IMG/VR virus record: IMGVR_UViG_3300048833_000752
Location: 1-38,371 of that record
Length of the DNA stretch: 38,371 bases
Direction: 5' to 3' (one strand)
DNA from: a virus
A program made the translations under genes and the position numbers. The notes beneath the pieces were generated by a model. The model did not search any database, was not told where the DNA came from, and was given only the letters and a program-made list of their open reading frames with translations. This document shows, in pieces, positions 5,699 through 12,781 of the stretch. Position 1 is the stretch's first letter. The number at the start of each line of letters is the position of its first letter.

Positions 5699-6145
5699 AT
5701 GGCGGAAGAAGCGAAGAAGAGCGGGTGCCTGAAGGTCGCCGGCTTCGGCGCGCTGGTGCTGGTCGGTCTCGGCGTGATCGGGGCGCTGGCGGGCGGGGAT
5801 GCGCCTGCGGGCGATGCCTCTGCCCCCACCGCGCCGCCGCTGGCAGTGACCGCGCAGGAGCTGTTTGACGCTTATTCCGCCAATGAGGTTGCCGCCCAGG
5901 CGCGCTTTGACGGACAGCGGCTTGCCGTCACCGGCGTGGTTCAGGACATTGCGCTGGATCTGCTCGACGAACCAGTGGTCTCGCTGCAAACCTCGAACGA
6001 GTTCATGCCGGTGCGCGCCCAGTTCGACAAAGCTGATGCTGCTGCAACTGGTGCGCTGACCAAAGGGCAGGAATTGACGGTGACCTGCGGCAAGGTGACC
6101 GAGGTGGTCGGCACCCCGATGCTGGACGACTGCGTCCTGCCCTAG
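5699..6145 (+). CDS. Membrane-anchored OB-fold (tRNA_anti-like) protein in the immunity region
   Basis: 148 residues from ATG 5699 with AAGGGG upstream. Residues ~12-33 (LKVAGFGALVLVGLGVIGALAGG) form an N-terminal membrane anchor, followed by an Ala/Pro-rich linker. A domain then begins LTAQELFDAYSANEVAAQARFDGQ-like (here VTAQELFDAYS, ANEVAAQARFDGQ) and ends LTVTCGKVTEVVGTPMLDDCVL. This pattern is the OB-fold tRNA_anti-like family; the two Cys could form a disulfide outside the membrane. It is transcribed opposite to the repressor and their TAG stops share one CTAG. A small palindrome ACGTG-CTTA-CACGT lies at 5668-5681 before it. Location suggests expression in the lysogen, for example exclusion of other phages, but that is inference. 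Confidence 0.75.
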   Translation: MAEEAKKSGCLKVAGFGALVLVGLGVIGALAGGDAPAGDASAPTAPPLAVTAQELFDAYSANEVAAQARFDGQRLAVTGVVQDIALDLLDEPVVSLQTSNEFMPVRAQFDKADAAATGALTKGQELTVTCGKVTEVVGTPMLDDCVLP

Positions 6146-6504
6146 AGCTTGGCTGCGCGCGCAGGCGGCGTGCCCCATTCGGGTTGTTCATCCGGCTGTT
6201 CATGCCAGATCTGGCGATCATCCGCCGCTATCCGCAATGCGTCGGCGCGCAGGCGGCGAAGTGCAAAAGCGTCGTCAGGATGCATCAGTAATTCGAATGG
6301 CTGAATGCGCATGGCGCGGGCGATTTCATTCACTAGCCAGCGATAGTAATCGGTTTCGCCATTCACGATGTTGCTCATCGTCGCTTTCGGTATGCCTGTT
6401 TCGCGGATCAGGTCAACCTGGTCGAGATCGAGAGCCCCCATCCATGCCTTGATGAACCAGTCTGGCGCTTCGGGGCCGAGCTTCGGGGTCTTTTTCTTCG
6501 GCAT
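6142..6504 (-). CDS. CI-like repressor with XRE-type HTH
   Basis: 120 residues from ATG 6504; no strong ribosome site is visible, but TAAAAT 13 bases upstream may be a -10 giving a very short leader. Residues ~28-68 (LDQVDLIRETGIPKATMSNIVNGETDYYRWLVNEIARAM) are a classic five-helix XRE/lambda-repressor-type domain. It lacks a LexA-like autocleavage domain, so RecA-driven self-cleavage is unlikely and derepression must use another route. It is divergent from the Cro-like gene across the operators, the standard place for the lysogeny repressor. Confidence 0.82.
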   Translation of the reverse strand: MPKKKTPKLGPEAPDWFIKAWMGALDLDQVDLIRETGIPKATMSNIVNGETDYYRWLVNEIARAMRIQPFELLMHPDDAFALRRLRADALRIAADDRQIWHEQPDEQPEWGTPPARAAKL

Positions 6505-6537
6505 GGCGCGATTTTAGCACCGACGCCCGGCGCGGTC

Positions 6538-6556
6538 GTTCCGCTCTATCCGAACT
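6538..6556. promoter_or_regulatory. Degenerate operator OR2
   Basis: The right half CCGAACT and the spacer TCTAT are the same as in OL1, but the left half (GTTCCGC) has decayed. It lies between OR1 and the repressor start and may be a weak site for autoregulation. Confidence 0.45.
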
Positions 6557-6563
6557 TTTGCGC

Positions 6564-6592
6564 TTGACTTGAAGTTCGGATTATCCGAACTA
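6564..6592 (+). promoter_or_regulatory. PR: rightward early promoter
   Basis: TTGACT (6564-6569), 17-bp spacer, GAACTA (6587-6592). Spacing, -10 and operator placement are the same as at PL. The expected start point, about 7 bases after the -10, falls on the ATG of the Cro-like gene at 6599. Confidence 0.68.
6573..6591. promoter_or_regulatory. Operator OR1
   Basis: Perfect inverted repeat AGTTCGG-ATTAT-CCGAACT over the PR spacer and -10. It has the same half-sites as OL1 and OL2. Confidence 0.85.
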
Positions 6593-6598
6593 CTAGGC

Positions 6599-6865
6599 AT
6601 GACAAATGCCCCAGACCCCGCCATGCTTTCCCCTGTCCAGTCGCTTCGCAAGGCGTTGGGGCTGACGCTTGCCGAAATGGGCGAGCGCTGCGGAATTTCG
6701 AAAAGCCAGATGCATGAAGTTGAACGGAGCGGGCGAGCGAGCTTGCCTGTCGCGTTGCGGATTGAGGAGCTTTCGCAGGGCGCGATCGATGCTGGCGATC
6801 TGAACGATGATGTCAGGGCGGCGCGTCATGGCGTCGGCGCCACCGCTGCGGAGCGCGCGGCATGA
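6599..6865 (+). CDS. Cro-like HTH regulator
   Basis: 88 residues from ATG 6599; a TTG further up lies inside the promoter and is excluded. Residues ~13-60 (PVQSLRKALGLTLAEMGERCGISKSQMHEVERSG) form an XRE-type helix-turn-helix with recognition helix SKSQMHEVE. It is the first gene rightward from PR and divergent from the repressor, the classical Cro place. Another in-frame ATG at 6623 has no ribosome site. The upstream bases show no Shine-Dalgarno, and the predicted transcript starts at or next to the ATG, so a leaderless mRNA is likely. Confidence 0.8.
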   Translation: MTNAPDPAMLSPVQSLRKALGLTLAEMGERCGISKSQMHEVERSGRASLPVALRIEELSQGAIDAGDLNDDVRAARHGVGATAAERAA

Positions 6866-6906
6866 TCGCGCTACGCACCATTCACATTGACGGCAATGGG
6901 ATGCCG

Positions 6907-7131
6907 TCAGGAACGCCCCGGCCAAGGCGCATCGCCAGCCTTGTCCTCCACGATCTTGTCGGCGACTGCTCGCACGTGGTCCGCCACGTGGACGAAGTGT
7001 TCGAGCCGATAGTAGAGCCGGATGGCGCGTTCCGCGTCCCCCAGTTCGACGGCGACGAATTCTATCCCGTCGTCGTCCGTGAAGGTGCCGACTTTCATTT
7101 CGCCGTTGGGCGCTATCTCGATCAAGTTCAT
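6907..7131 (-). CDS. Small hypothetical protein encoded against the PR operon
   Basis: 74 residues. The sequence is acidic and well balanced, with an apparent beta start (MNLIEIAPNGEMKVGTFTDDDGIEFVAVEL) followed by helices (DAERAIRLYYRLEHFVHVADHV, then RAVADKIVEDKAG). Codon choice fits the genome. The opposite strand also has an open frame that overlaps the Cro stop as ATGA, but its composition looks like an antisense reading. No clear ribosome site precedes the ATG. It occupies the gap between the Cro-like and CII-like genes and must be transcribed towards PR, or from its own promoter. Function unknown. Confidence 0.6.
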   Translation of the reverse strand: MNLIEIAPNGEMKVGTFTDDDGIEFVAVELGDAERAIRLYYRLEHFVHVADHVRAVADKIVEDKAGDAPWPGRS

Positions 7132-7210
7132 GGCGCTGTTGTAGCATCATTTTTCATGCCTGCGAGTCCTGCTGACCTTGCACTGTATACCGGCAAGGAG
7201 GCGCAGGATC

Positions 7211-7630
7211 ATGTCGAGTAACCTTCGCGCTCAGCAAAAACTGGCAGAGCGGCTTGCCGCGGTGCTGCGGCGTTTTCAGCATGAAGGTGGCAGCCTTCAT
7301 GAGCTGGCTGAGCGGGTTGGCGAAACAGGCCGAGACCTCGATCGCTGGGCGAACGGCACAAAGCTTCCTGCTCATGTCTTTTCCATGTTGCTCGGCGAGC
7401 TACCCCGCCATCTGGCCGACGAGCTGATCAGGCCAACGGGCCTTCGGCTTGTCGCCATCGATCATGATGAGGGCGCGAATGCGCTGATGGTTGCGGCCAA
7501 GCTCAACGATCTGGCCGGCACCATCGCCGAGGCGGCCGCCGACGGTCGGATCGATCACCGCGAGCGCGCGGCGATCGGTCAGCTGGCGCAGGCGACCATC
7601 ACCGAATTGCAGCCACTGGCAGGGGAGTGA
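7211..7630 (+). CDS. CII-like phage regulatory protein (Phage_CP76 type)
   Basis: 139 residues from ATG 7211 with AAGGAGG nine bases upstream. The N-terminal half contains an HTH (GGSLHELAERVGETGRDLDRWANG). The rest (LPRHLADELIRPTGLRLVAI, then LNDLAGTIAEAAADGRIDHRERAAI) matches the plan of the CII-type Phage_CP76 family, with paired helices for multimerisation. Such proteins decide between lysis and lysogeny and often activate the repressor and integrase promoters. Place after Cro in the rightward operon agrees. Confidence 0.78.
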   Translation: MSSNLRAQQKLAERLAAVLRRFQHEGGSLHELAERVGETGRDLDRWANGTKLPAHVFSMLLGELPRHLADELIRPTGLRLVAIDHDEGANALMVAAKLNDLAGTIAEAAADGRIDHRERAAIGQLAQATITELQPLAGE

Positions 7631-7635
7631 TCAGA

Positions 7636-7779
7636 ATGATCGACGGTTATGACAACCGGATGCTGACCGCGCCGCGGTTCGTGCGCGAGGGCAACCGCCT
7701 GATCCCTGAGAGCGCGCTGGTGCGTGTCAAGTCCGTCCAGGCACAGGATCCCGAACCCCGCGACGAGGGTCCGCGCTGA
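7636..7779 (+). CDS. Small hypothetical protein
   Basis: 47 residues, starting 5 bases after the CII-like stop and ending on a TGATG junction with the next gene. Sequence MIDGYDNRMLTAPRFVREGN is followed by a Val/Pro-rich charged tail. The ribosome site AGGGGAGTGA lies at 7621-7630. No family recognised; the tight coupling supports that it is real. Confidence 0.55.
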   Translation: MIDGYDNRMLTAPRFVREGNRLIPESALVRVKSVQAQDPEPRDEGPR

Positions 7780-8285
7780 TGCTGCGGGGGGCGGCTGACA
7801 TCTTCCGCTTTGCGGAAAGCGCGGTTCCGGGCGCGCAGGCGACCTATGGCCGCGGTGATCGCCCGCCGCTCGAACTGGTCACGGCGATGCGGCCGCTGGT
7901 CGATGCCGGCGTGCTGACGCCGGTGCGCAAGCGCGAGGGCGAGCAATTCCTGTTCCTCGTGCAGCGCAGCTCGGCGCCGATGAGCGCGGCCGACCAACGG
8001 CGGGCGGCGCGCGGCTATGCCCGGCGCAAGACGGTGCGGCGATCGAGCCTGTCGATGGTGTTCCAGTGCATCGCGGCCGCGGCTGTCAGCGACCGGCCCT
8101 GCCCTAGCAACGAAGAGATCGCCCGGCGGTGCCGACTGAGCGGCAAGGATGCTGCCCGTTATCGCGTGGGCCTGCTGGTCCGCAAGGGCCGCATCGCGAT
8201 CGAGGATCGCGGCCCGAACCTGCCCCGCGTCGCGACCATCCTGACCGGACGGCACGCGGGGAAATCGACGAAGGGGAGCGAATGA
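7779..8285 (+). CDS. Winged-helix/HTH-like protein of the replication operon
   Basis: 168 residues. The second half (MVFQCIAAAAVSDRPCPSNEEIARRCRL then SGKDAARYRVGLLVRKGRIAIEDRG) reads as a winged helix: helix 1, turn plus recognition helix at SNEEIARRCRLS, and a wing at KGRIAIEDRG. The first half is not recognisable. Placed directly before the primase genes, it may bind the origin or regulate the operon, as O-type initiators do; this is inference. The start overlaps the previous stop (TGATG) and the stop overlaps the next start (ATGA). Confidence 0.7.
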   Translation: MLRGAADIFRFAESAVPGAQATYGRGDRPPLELVTAMRPLVDAGVLTPVRKREGEQFLFLVQRSSAPMSAADQRRAARGYARRKTVRRSSLSMVFQCIAAAAVSDRPCPSNEEIARRCRLSGKDAARYRVGLLVRKGRIAIEDRGPNLPRVATILTGRHAGKSTKGSE

Positions 8286-8803
8286 TGATGAGAGATCCCT
8301 CTCTCCCGTGGCCGGGCGATCCGCGCCGCTTTTTCGCTGTGGCAATGCCGAATGGCGATGCCAGGTTCAAGATCAAGGGGCAGCTGGTTTTCCTGAAGGA
8401 ACAGCGCATCGGCATTAATGAGCCCAGGAGGATCCTCACCCGCGCCGAGGCCGAGCAGCTGCGCGACGAGCTGAATGCCGCGCTGCGGGCTTTTGATGTC
8501 GCAAAATATTTTGCGCGGGAGATTGTCGGGCCTACCGCTGCGCTGCTTGAGGCGAAGGCCTGCCGTTCGCCCTACCCGTTCCGCGATCACCGCACGCTGC
8601 AGGAAACCGGCTTCGGCGACACGTCGGAGGCGGCATCGGCCGCCTCTGCGCGCCCTGACGCTGTGGGCGACCGGCCGGTGACTGTCGATCAGGGCAAGTT
8701 CCAGGCGGGCTATGCCTGGTGCGAGCAGTGCGAAAAGCGGGTTTCGACCGTCGCGGCAAGCCGCTGCTCGAGCCGGTTCTGCAAGCTCAAGGCGGCTGCG
8801 TGA
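8282..8803 (+). CDS. Hypothetical protein with C-terminal zinc-binding-type cysteines
   Basis: 173 residues; three ATGs in a row (8282, 8285, 8288) could start it, with AGGGGAG upstream. Residues ~7-85 form a mixed fold (DPRRFFAVAMPNGDARFKIKGQ, then RRILTRAEAEQLRDELNAAL). The C-terminus has WCEQCEKR and CSSRFCK, giving four closely placed cysteines that could bind zinc. The middle is a loose Ala-rich linker. Unknown function; location suggests a replication accessory. Confidence 0.68.
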   Translation: MMMRDPSLPWPGDPRRFFAVAMPNGDARFKIKGQLVFLKEQRIGINEPRRILTRAEAEQLRDELNAALRAFDVAKYFAREIVGPTAALLEAKACRSPYPFRDHRTLQETGFGDTSEAASAASARPDAVGDRPVTVDQGKFQAGYAWCEQCEKRVSTVAASRCSSRFCKLKAAA

Positions 8804-9837
8804 TGGCGGGCGAGGCTCAGGATTTCATTGCGGCCATGGCGGCTGCGGGGGTTGTGCCTACCGAGCCGATCGCGGGCAAGCTGCTGGGCGGGAAGATCGT
8901 CCGGTTCCGGTGCGAGGGCGACGGCAAGAAGCGCAATGGCTGGGCGCGGTTCTTCCCCGCTGACGGGCAGGGATCGCGCGCTGGCGGCGTGTTCGGCAAT
9001 CACAAGCAGAACACCGGCTCGATCAACTGGCAGGCGCAGCGCGAGGGGCCGGTACTGTCGGCAGAAGAGCGCGCGCGGATGCGCCAGCAATGGCGCGAGG
9101 AAGAATTGCGGCGGGCGCGGGCCTTGCAGGATCTGCAGCTGGCAACGCGGAACGAAGCCTGCCGCCTGTGGCAAGCGTCACCGCCCGCTGCGCCTGATCA
9201 CCCTTATGCCGCGCGCAAGCGGATGCGGGTGGGCGGATTGCGGCAGGACGGCGCGGCGCTGTTGGTGCCGATGCGCGACACCAGCGGGCGGATATGGAAC
9301 CTGCAGCGGATCTATCCCGACGGGGCCAAGCGGTTCATGCCCGGCGGGCGGATTATCGGGCTGAGCGCGCGGATCGGGCTGCGGCCCGGCTTTCGGCGCG
9401 GCGTCTTCGCGGAAGGCTATGCCACCGGAGAAGCGATCAGCCAGGCGCTGGGCGACCGGCCTGTGATCGTGGCCTTCAACACCGGCAACCTCGATGTGGT
9501 GGTGGGCGAGTGGGTGAGGCTTTGCCCGCTCGCCGATTGGGTGATCGCCGCCGATGATGATCACCTGACCGGCACCAAGATGGTCGAGCGGGGCCAGCCC
9601 TATCAGAACCCCGGCATCGACAAGGCATTGGCCGTGGCGGCAGCGCATGGCTGCCGCGTTGCATTCCCGCCCCGACCTGAGGGCGCGCCGCAGAACGTGG
9701 ATTTCAGCGACCTGCTGCTGGCGGGCCGTGCGGAAGATATCGTCACCGCGATCAATGGCGCGCGGCGCAGGATTGATCCGACCAGCGGATCCCTGTCGCT
9801 GGCTGAGCGCATCGGGCAGATGGGAGCGGCAGCATGA
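8803..9837 (+). CDS. Toprim-domain DNA primase
   Basis: 344 residues from the ATG sharing a base with the upstream stop (TGATG). Residues 1-80 hold a region like the primase zinc/DNA-binding part, but with few cysteines (FRCEGDGKKRNGWARFFPADG). Residues ~145-190 contain LVPMRDTSGRIWNLQRIYPDG, which precedes Toprim in plasmid and phage primases (P4 alpha and TraC type). The Toprim core is visible as E204 in FAEGYATGEA and the acidic triplet D251-D253 in WVIAADDDH. It would lay RNA primers for phage DNA synthesis together with the SF3 helicase encoded two genes downstream. Confidence 0.88.
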   Translation: MAGEAQDFIAAMAAAGVVPTEPIAGKLLGGKIVRFRCEGDGKKRNGWARFFPADGQGSRAGGVFGNHKQNTGSINWQAQREGPVLSAEERARMRQQWREEELRRARALQDLQLATRNEACRLWQASPPAAPDHPYAARKRMRVGGLRQDGAALLVPMRDTSGRIWNLQRIYPDGAKRFMPGGRIIGLSARIGLRPGFRRGVFAEGYATGEAISQALGDRPVIVAFNTGNLDVVVGEWVRLCPLADWVIAADDDHLTGTKMVERGQPYQNPGIDKALAVAAAHGCRVAFPPRPEGAPQNVDFSDLLLAGRAEDIVTAINGARRRIDPTSGSLSLAERIGQMGAAA

Positions 9838-10490
9838 GCGGACAGAATCGGTCTTCGGCGGTGATGCAGCAGCGGTCGGAGCCGCATTCGAGCCTCGATG
9901 ACTTCCCGACGCCGCCGTGGGCGACGCGGGCGCTGTGCGAATGGCTGATCGAGGAAGATCATAAGCTGGCAATGATGGACTGCCGCGAGCCTGCTGCGAA
10001 TCGCGGTCATATGGTCGCGCCGCTGCGTGAGTACTTCGGCCATGTCATCGCCAGCGATGTTCACGATTACGGTGTCGGCATCGCTCAGCGCGATTACCTG
10101 TTCGGGCCGGTCGACCACCTTTCGCGCACTGATTGGACCATCACAAACCCGCCGTTCCGACTGGCTGAACCGTTCATCAAGCGGGCGCTGGCACTGTCGC
10201 GGGTTGGTGTGGCGATGATCGTTCGATCGGCTTTCCTCGAGAGTGTTGGCCGGTTTGATCGGCTGTTTTCCGAGAATCAGCCCGCGCACATTCTTCAGTT
10301 CACCGAGCGAGTGGTGATGCACAAGGGTCGCCTCGCGCCGGAGGGTTCGACCGCGACTGCCTATTGCTGGATTGTCTGGGATGCCCGCCGCGATGTCGGG
10401 CGGATGGCGCGGCCATCGGCGCGGTTCGCGTGGATTCCGCCTTGCCGCAAGCGCTTGGAGCGCGCCTCGGATTATGAGGTGCAGGCATGA
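9834..10490 (+). CDS. Putative DNA adenine-N6 methyltransferase
   Basis: 218 residues; ATGA overlap with the primase. The catalytic motif TNPPF (about residue 102-106) is that of N6-adenine methylases. The SAM-binding motif I appears as CREPAANRGHM, in which the usual second glycine is replaced by Asn. The fragment SLDDFPTPPWATRALCEWL at the start resembles other phage methylases that begin with an xTPPWATRAL segment. Likely role: modify phage DNA against host restriction or mark it. The target sequence is unknown. No restriction enzyme partner is nearby, so it is an orphan enzyme. Confidence 0.85.
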   Translation: MSGQNRSSAVMQQRSEPHSSLDDFPTPPWATRALCEWLIEEDHKLAMMDCREPAANRGHMVAPLREYFGHVIASDVHDYGVGIAQRDYLFGPVDHLSRTDWTITNPPFRLAEPFIKRALALSRVGVAMIVRSAFLESVGRFDRLFSENQPAHILQFTERVVMHKGRLAPEGSTATAYCWIVWDARRDVGRMARPSARFAWIPPCRKRLERASDYEVQA

Positions 10491-11173
10491 GCGATGATCG
10501 TCTGCGTCTGCTGGTCGAGCGGATCGAGCGCATCAATGAGGAAATCGCGGGCCTGCAAGACGACCGGAAGGACGTTTATGCCGAGGCCAAGGCGGTCGGC
10601 TATTGCCCGCGCACCATCAAGGCGCTGATCGCGCGGCGGGCCATGAAGCCTGACGATCGCGCCGAGGCGGACGTGCTGCTGGAAACTTATGAAGCGGCGC
10701 TGGGCGGGCTCGCTGAGCCGGTACGGCCGGTCGACCCGTCCGAGGCCTCGCGCGAGCTGGCGATCGCCATCCTTGCCGAGCAGGTCGAGGGGATCGGCGA
10801 TCCCGAGAAGGCCGCAGCGTTGGCCGAGCATGTAGCGGTGATCCTCGATATCCGCGGTGAGATCGGGCTGCTACGGGCGCAGGAGAAAGCGCGCAAGGCG
10901 CTGGCGGCCTCCGAAGGCTTCGATGCCCCTGCCCTGACCCGCGTGGTCCGCTGGATCGAAAAGGTCGCCAAGCACGGCGCCGATGCGATGCGCGCGGGCG
11001 AGGCGCTGTTTCACCTTTATCGCGGCACGGTTGAAGGGCGCGGCGGGCCAGCTGCCCCTGCGCCTGTGAAATTCGACCCTGTCACTGAGAAAACCCGCAA
11101 GAGCACCGGCTCTGCGGCATCGAAAAACGCCGCCCGCACCGCTGCGTGGCTGGCATCTGGGATGGGGGATTGA
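10487..11173 (+). CDS. Tandem GapR-type (DUF2312) DNA-binding protein
   Basis: 228 residues, ATGA overlap with the methylase. Residues ~6-74 match GapR/DUF2312, the nucleoid protein that clamps overtwisted DNA (LLVERIERINEEIAGLQDDRKDVYAEAKAVGY with TIKALIARR). Residues ~112-182 repeat the same pattern without gaps at an offset of 106: V10/V116, I13/I119, I16/I122, E19/E125, I20/I126, L23/L129, K28/K134, A32/A138, G38/G144, Y39/F145, then I44/L150 and, after a 4-residue insertion, Y68/Y178. A basic, Ser-rich tail follows (KTRKSTGSAASKNAARTAAWL). Cellular GapR has one such domain and works as an oligomer, so this looks like a covalent dimer. It may aid fork progress or topoisomerases during phage replication. 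Confidence 0.82.
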   Translation: MSDDRLRLLVERIERINEEIAGLQDDRKDVYAEAKAVGYCPRTIKALIARRAMKPDDRAEADVLLETYEAALGGLAEPVRPVDPSEASRELAIAILAEQVEGIGDPEKAAALAEHVAVILDIRGEIGLLRAQEKARKALAASEGFDAPALTRVVRWIEKVAKHGADAMRAGEALFHLYRGTVEGRGGPAAPAPVKFDPVTEKTRKSTGSAASKNAARTAAWLASGMGD

Positions 11174-12781
11174 TTGGGCCAGCTTCATGTTATGACACCG
11201 CCGGATCCGCTCGAGCTTGCCTGGTATCCGACCAGCGACCTCGGCAATGCCAAGCGACTCTACGCCCGCCGCAAGGGGTTTCTTCGCTGGGTCGATCTCG
11301 GCGATGACGAGGGTTTTTTCACCGCCTATCAGGATGGGCGCTGGCGGCGCGATATCGGAATGCGCGAGGCACGCCTTGCGACCGACGATGTCGCCGTCTG
11401 CCTCCACGAGGAAGCCAAGGCCCTGGCGCAGCAGATCGCCGATCGCAAGCTGCCGCCCGGCATGTCGGAAGAGCTAGCGCAGGACCGCTTGAACGAGCTG
11501 CGCAAGTGGGCGCGCGACAGTGGCAATGCCAACCGCGCGCGCGGGATGCTGGACAAGGCGCGCGCGCTGCTGGCGGTAGGTATCGACGAGTTCGACCGCG
11601 ATCCGCTGGCCGTGAACCTGCGCAACGGCACGCTGCGCTTCATCGAAGGGTCGGATGGCTGGCATGTCCGCCTAGATCCGCATGATCCCAGCGACATGTT
11701 CAGCCGCATGGCCGAGGTCGATTACGATCCGGGCGCCAAGTGCCCGAAGTGGCTGAAGCGCCTCGAGCGTCTCCAGCCCGAGGCTGACCAGCGCGAGTTC
11801 ATGCGCCGCATCTTTGGCTATGCCCTGCAAGGCCTGCGATCCGAGCAGGTGTTCGTGGTGGCGCAGGGCAAGGGCGGCGACGGCAAATCGCTGACCCACG
11901 TGATCCTTTCGGCGATCATGGGCGATTACTACAAGCACGCCGATGTCCAGTCCTTCCTGCAGGGCGGGCGCAAGTCAGGCTCCGATCACTCGGAAGACCT
12001 TGCCCGCCTTGCCGGTGCCACCCGGCTTGTGACCTGCGACGAGCCCGAGCGCGGTTCGACCTGGAACAGCAAGGTCATCAAGCAGATGACGGGCGGTGGC
12101 AAGATGACGGTGCGGGGCCTGCGTGAGGCGAGCCGCGAGATCACGCCCAGCTGGCTCGCCATCGTGGAGTGCAACACCTTCCCGCGCGTGCCGACCAGCG
12201 ATGACGGCTTCTGGCGGCGCTGCAAGGTGCTGGAATGGCCGGTGCAGCTGGATCGCAGCCAGCAGGGCGATTTTGAGGCGATCAAGGCCGAGATGCTGGC
12301 CGAGCGCAGCGGCATCCTCAACTGGATGATCGGCGGGGCGCTGACATGGCTGGCGACACGCGATCTGCGCGAAAGCGCCCGCGCGACGGAGGTGCGGGAA
12401 AGCTATCGCAACGCCTCGGACCCTTTTGGCGAATGGTATCGCGCCCGCTGCGTGGTGGGCGATCCTGAGCAGCTGCGCGAGCAGATCACCCGATTGCACG
12501 AGGATTTCCAGCGCTACTGCCGCGAAGAGATCGGCATCGATGACGACAAGATCCCCAAGGTGCGCGCTTTCGGCACCCAGCTGGATGAGCGCCAGCACCG
12601 ATCGCGCAAGTCGAACGGGGTAAAGGTGCGGCTTGGCATCCGGCTGAAGACCGAGGCCGAGATCGAGGCGTCTGGCGGCGCGGGTGCTGTGAGGCCTGCC
12701 GCCGATGATGATGCGCCTGATTGGCCGCCAGTAGCGCCGCCTGCGCCGCTGGATGATCGCTGGGTGCCGGGCGATGACTAG
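11174..12781 (+). CDS. P4-type SF3 helicase/primase (replicative helicase)
   Basis: 535 residues if it starts at the TTG at 11174, which follows GGGGG and the previous stop directly; an ATG at 11192 (MTPPDPLEL) is the alternative. Residues ~60-200 hold the D5_N-type region found before SF3 helicase cores. The core shows Walker A GKGGDGKS (232-239), Walker B LVTCDEPE (acidic D289-E290) and sensor N334 in IVECNTFPRV. These hexameric helicases unwind 3' to 5' and open the phage origin. The C-terminus is Asp/Pro-rich. Its stop overlaps the Lar-like gene by 8 bp. Confidence 0.92.
   Translation: MGQLHVMTPPDPLELAWYPTSDLGNAKRLYARRKGFLRWVDLGDDEGFFTAYQDGRWRRDIGMREARLATDDVAVCLHEEAKALAQQIADRKLPPGMSEELAQDRLNELRKWARDSGNANRARGMLDKARALLAVGIDEFDRDPLAVNLRNGTLRFIEGSDGWHVRLDPHDPSDMFSRMAEVDYDPGAKCPKWLKRLERLQPEADQREFMRRIFGYALQGLRSEQVFVVAQGKGGDGKSLTHVILSAIMGDYYKHADVQSFLQGGRKSGSDHSEDLARLAGATRLVTCDEPERGSTWNSKVIKQMTGGGKMTVRGLREASREITPSWLAIVECNTFPRVPTSDDGFWRRCKVLEWPVQLDRSQQGDFEAIKAEMLAERSGILNWMIGGALTWLATRDLRESARATEVRESYRNASDPFGEWYRARCVVGDPEQLREQITRLHEDFQRYCREEIGIDDDKIPKVRAFGTQLDERQHRSRKSNGVKVRLGIRLKTEAEIEASGGAGAVRPAADDDAPDWPPVAPPAPLDDRWVPGDD

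Noticed and set aside
6862-7221. Plus-strand frame overlapping the Cro stop as ATGA
   Set aside because: Its composition looks like an antisense reading of the well-formed minus-strand protein at 6907-7131, and it would run past the start of the CII-like gene at 7211.
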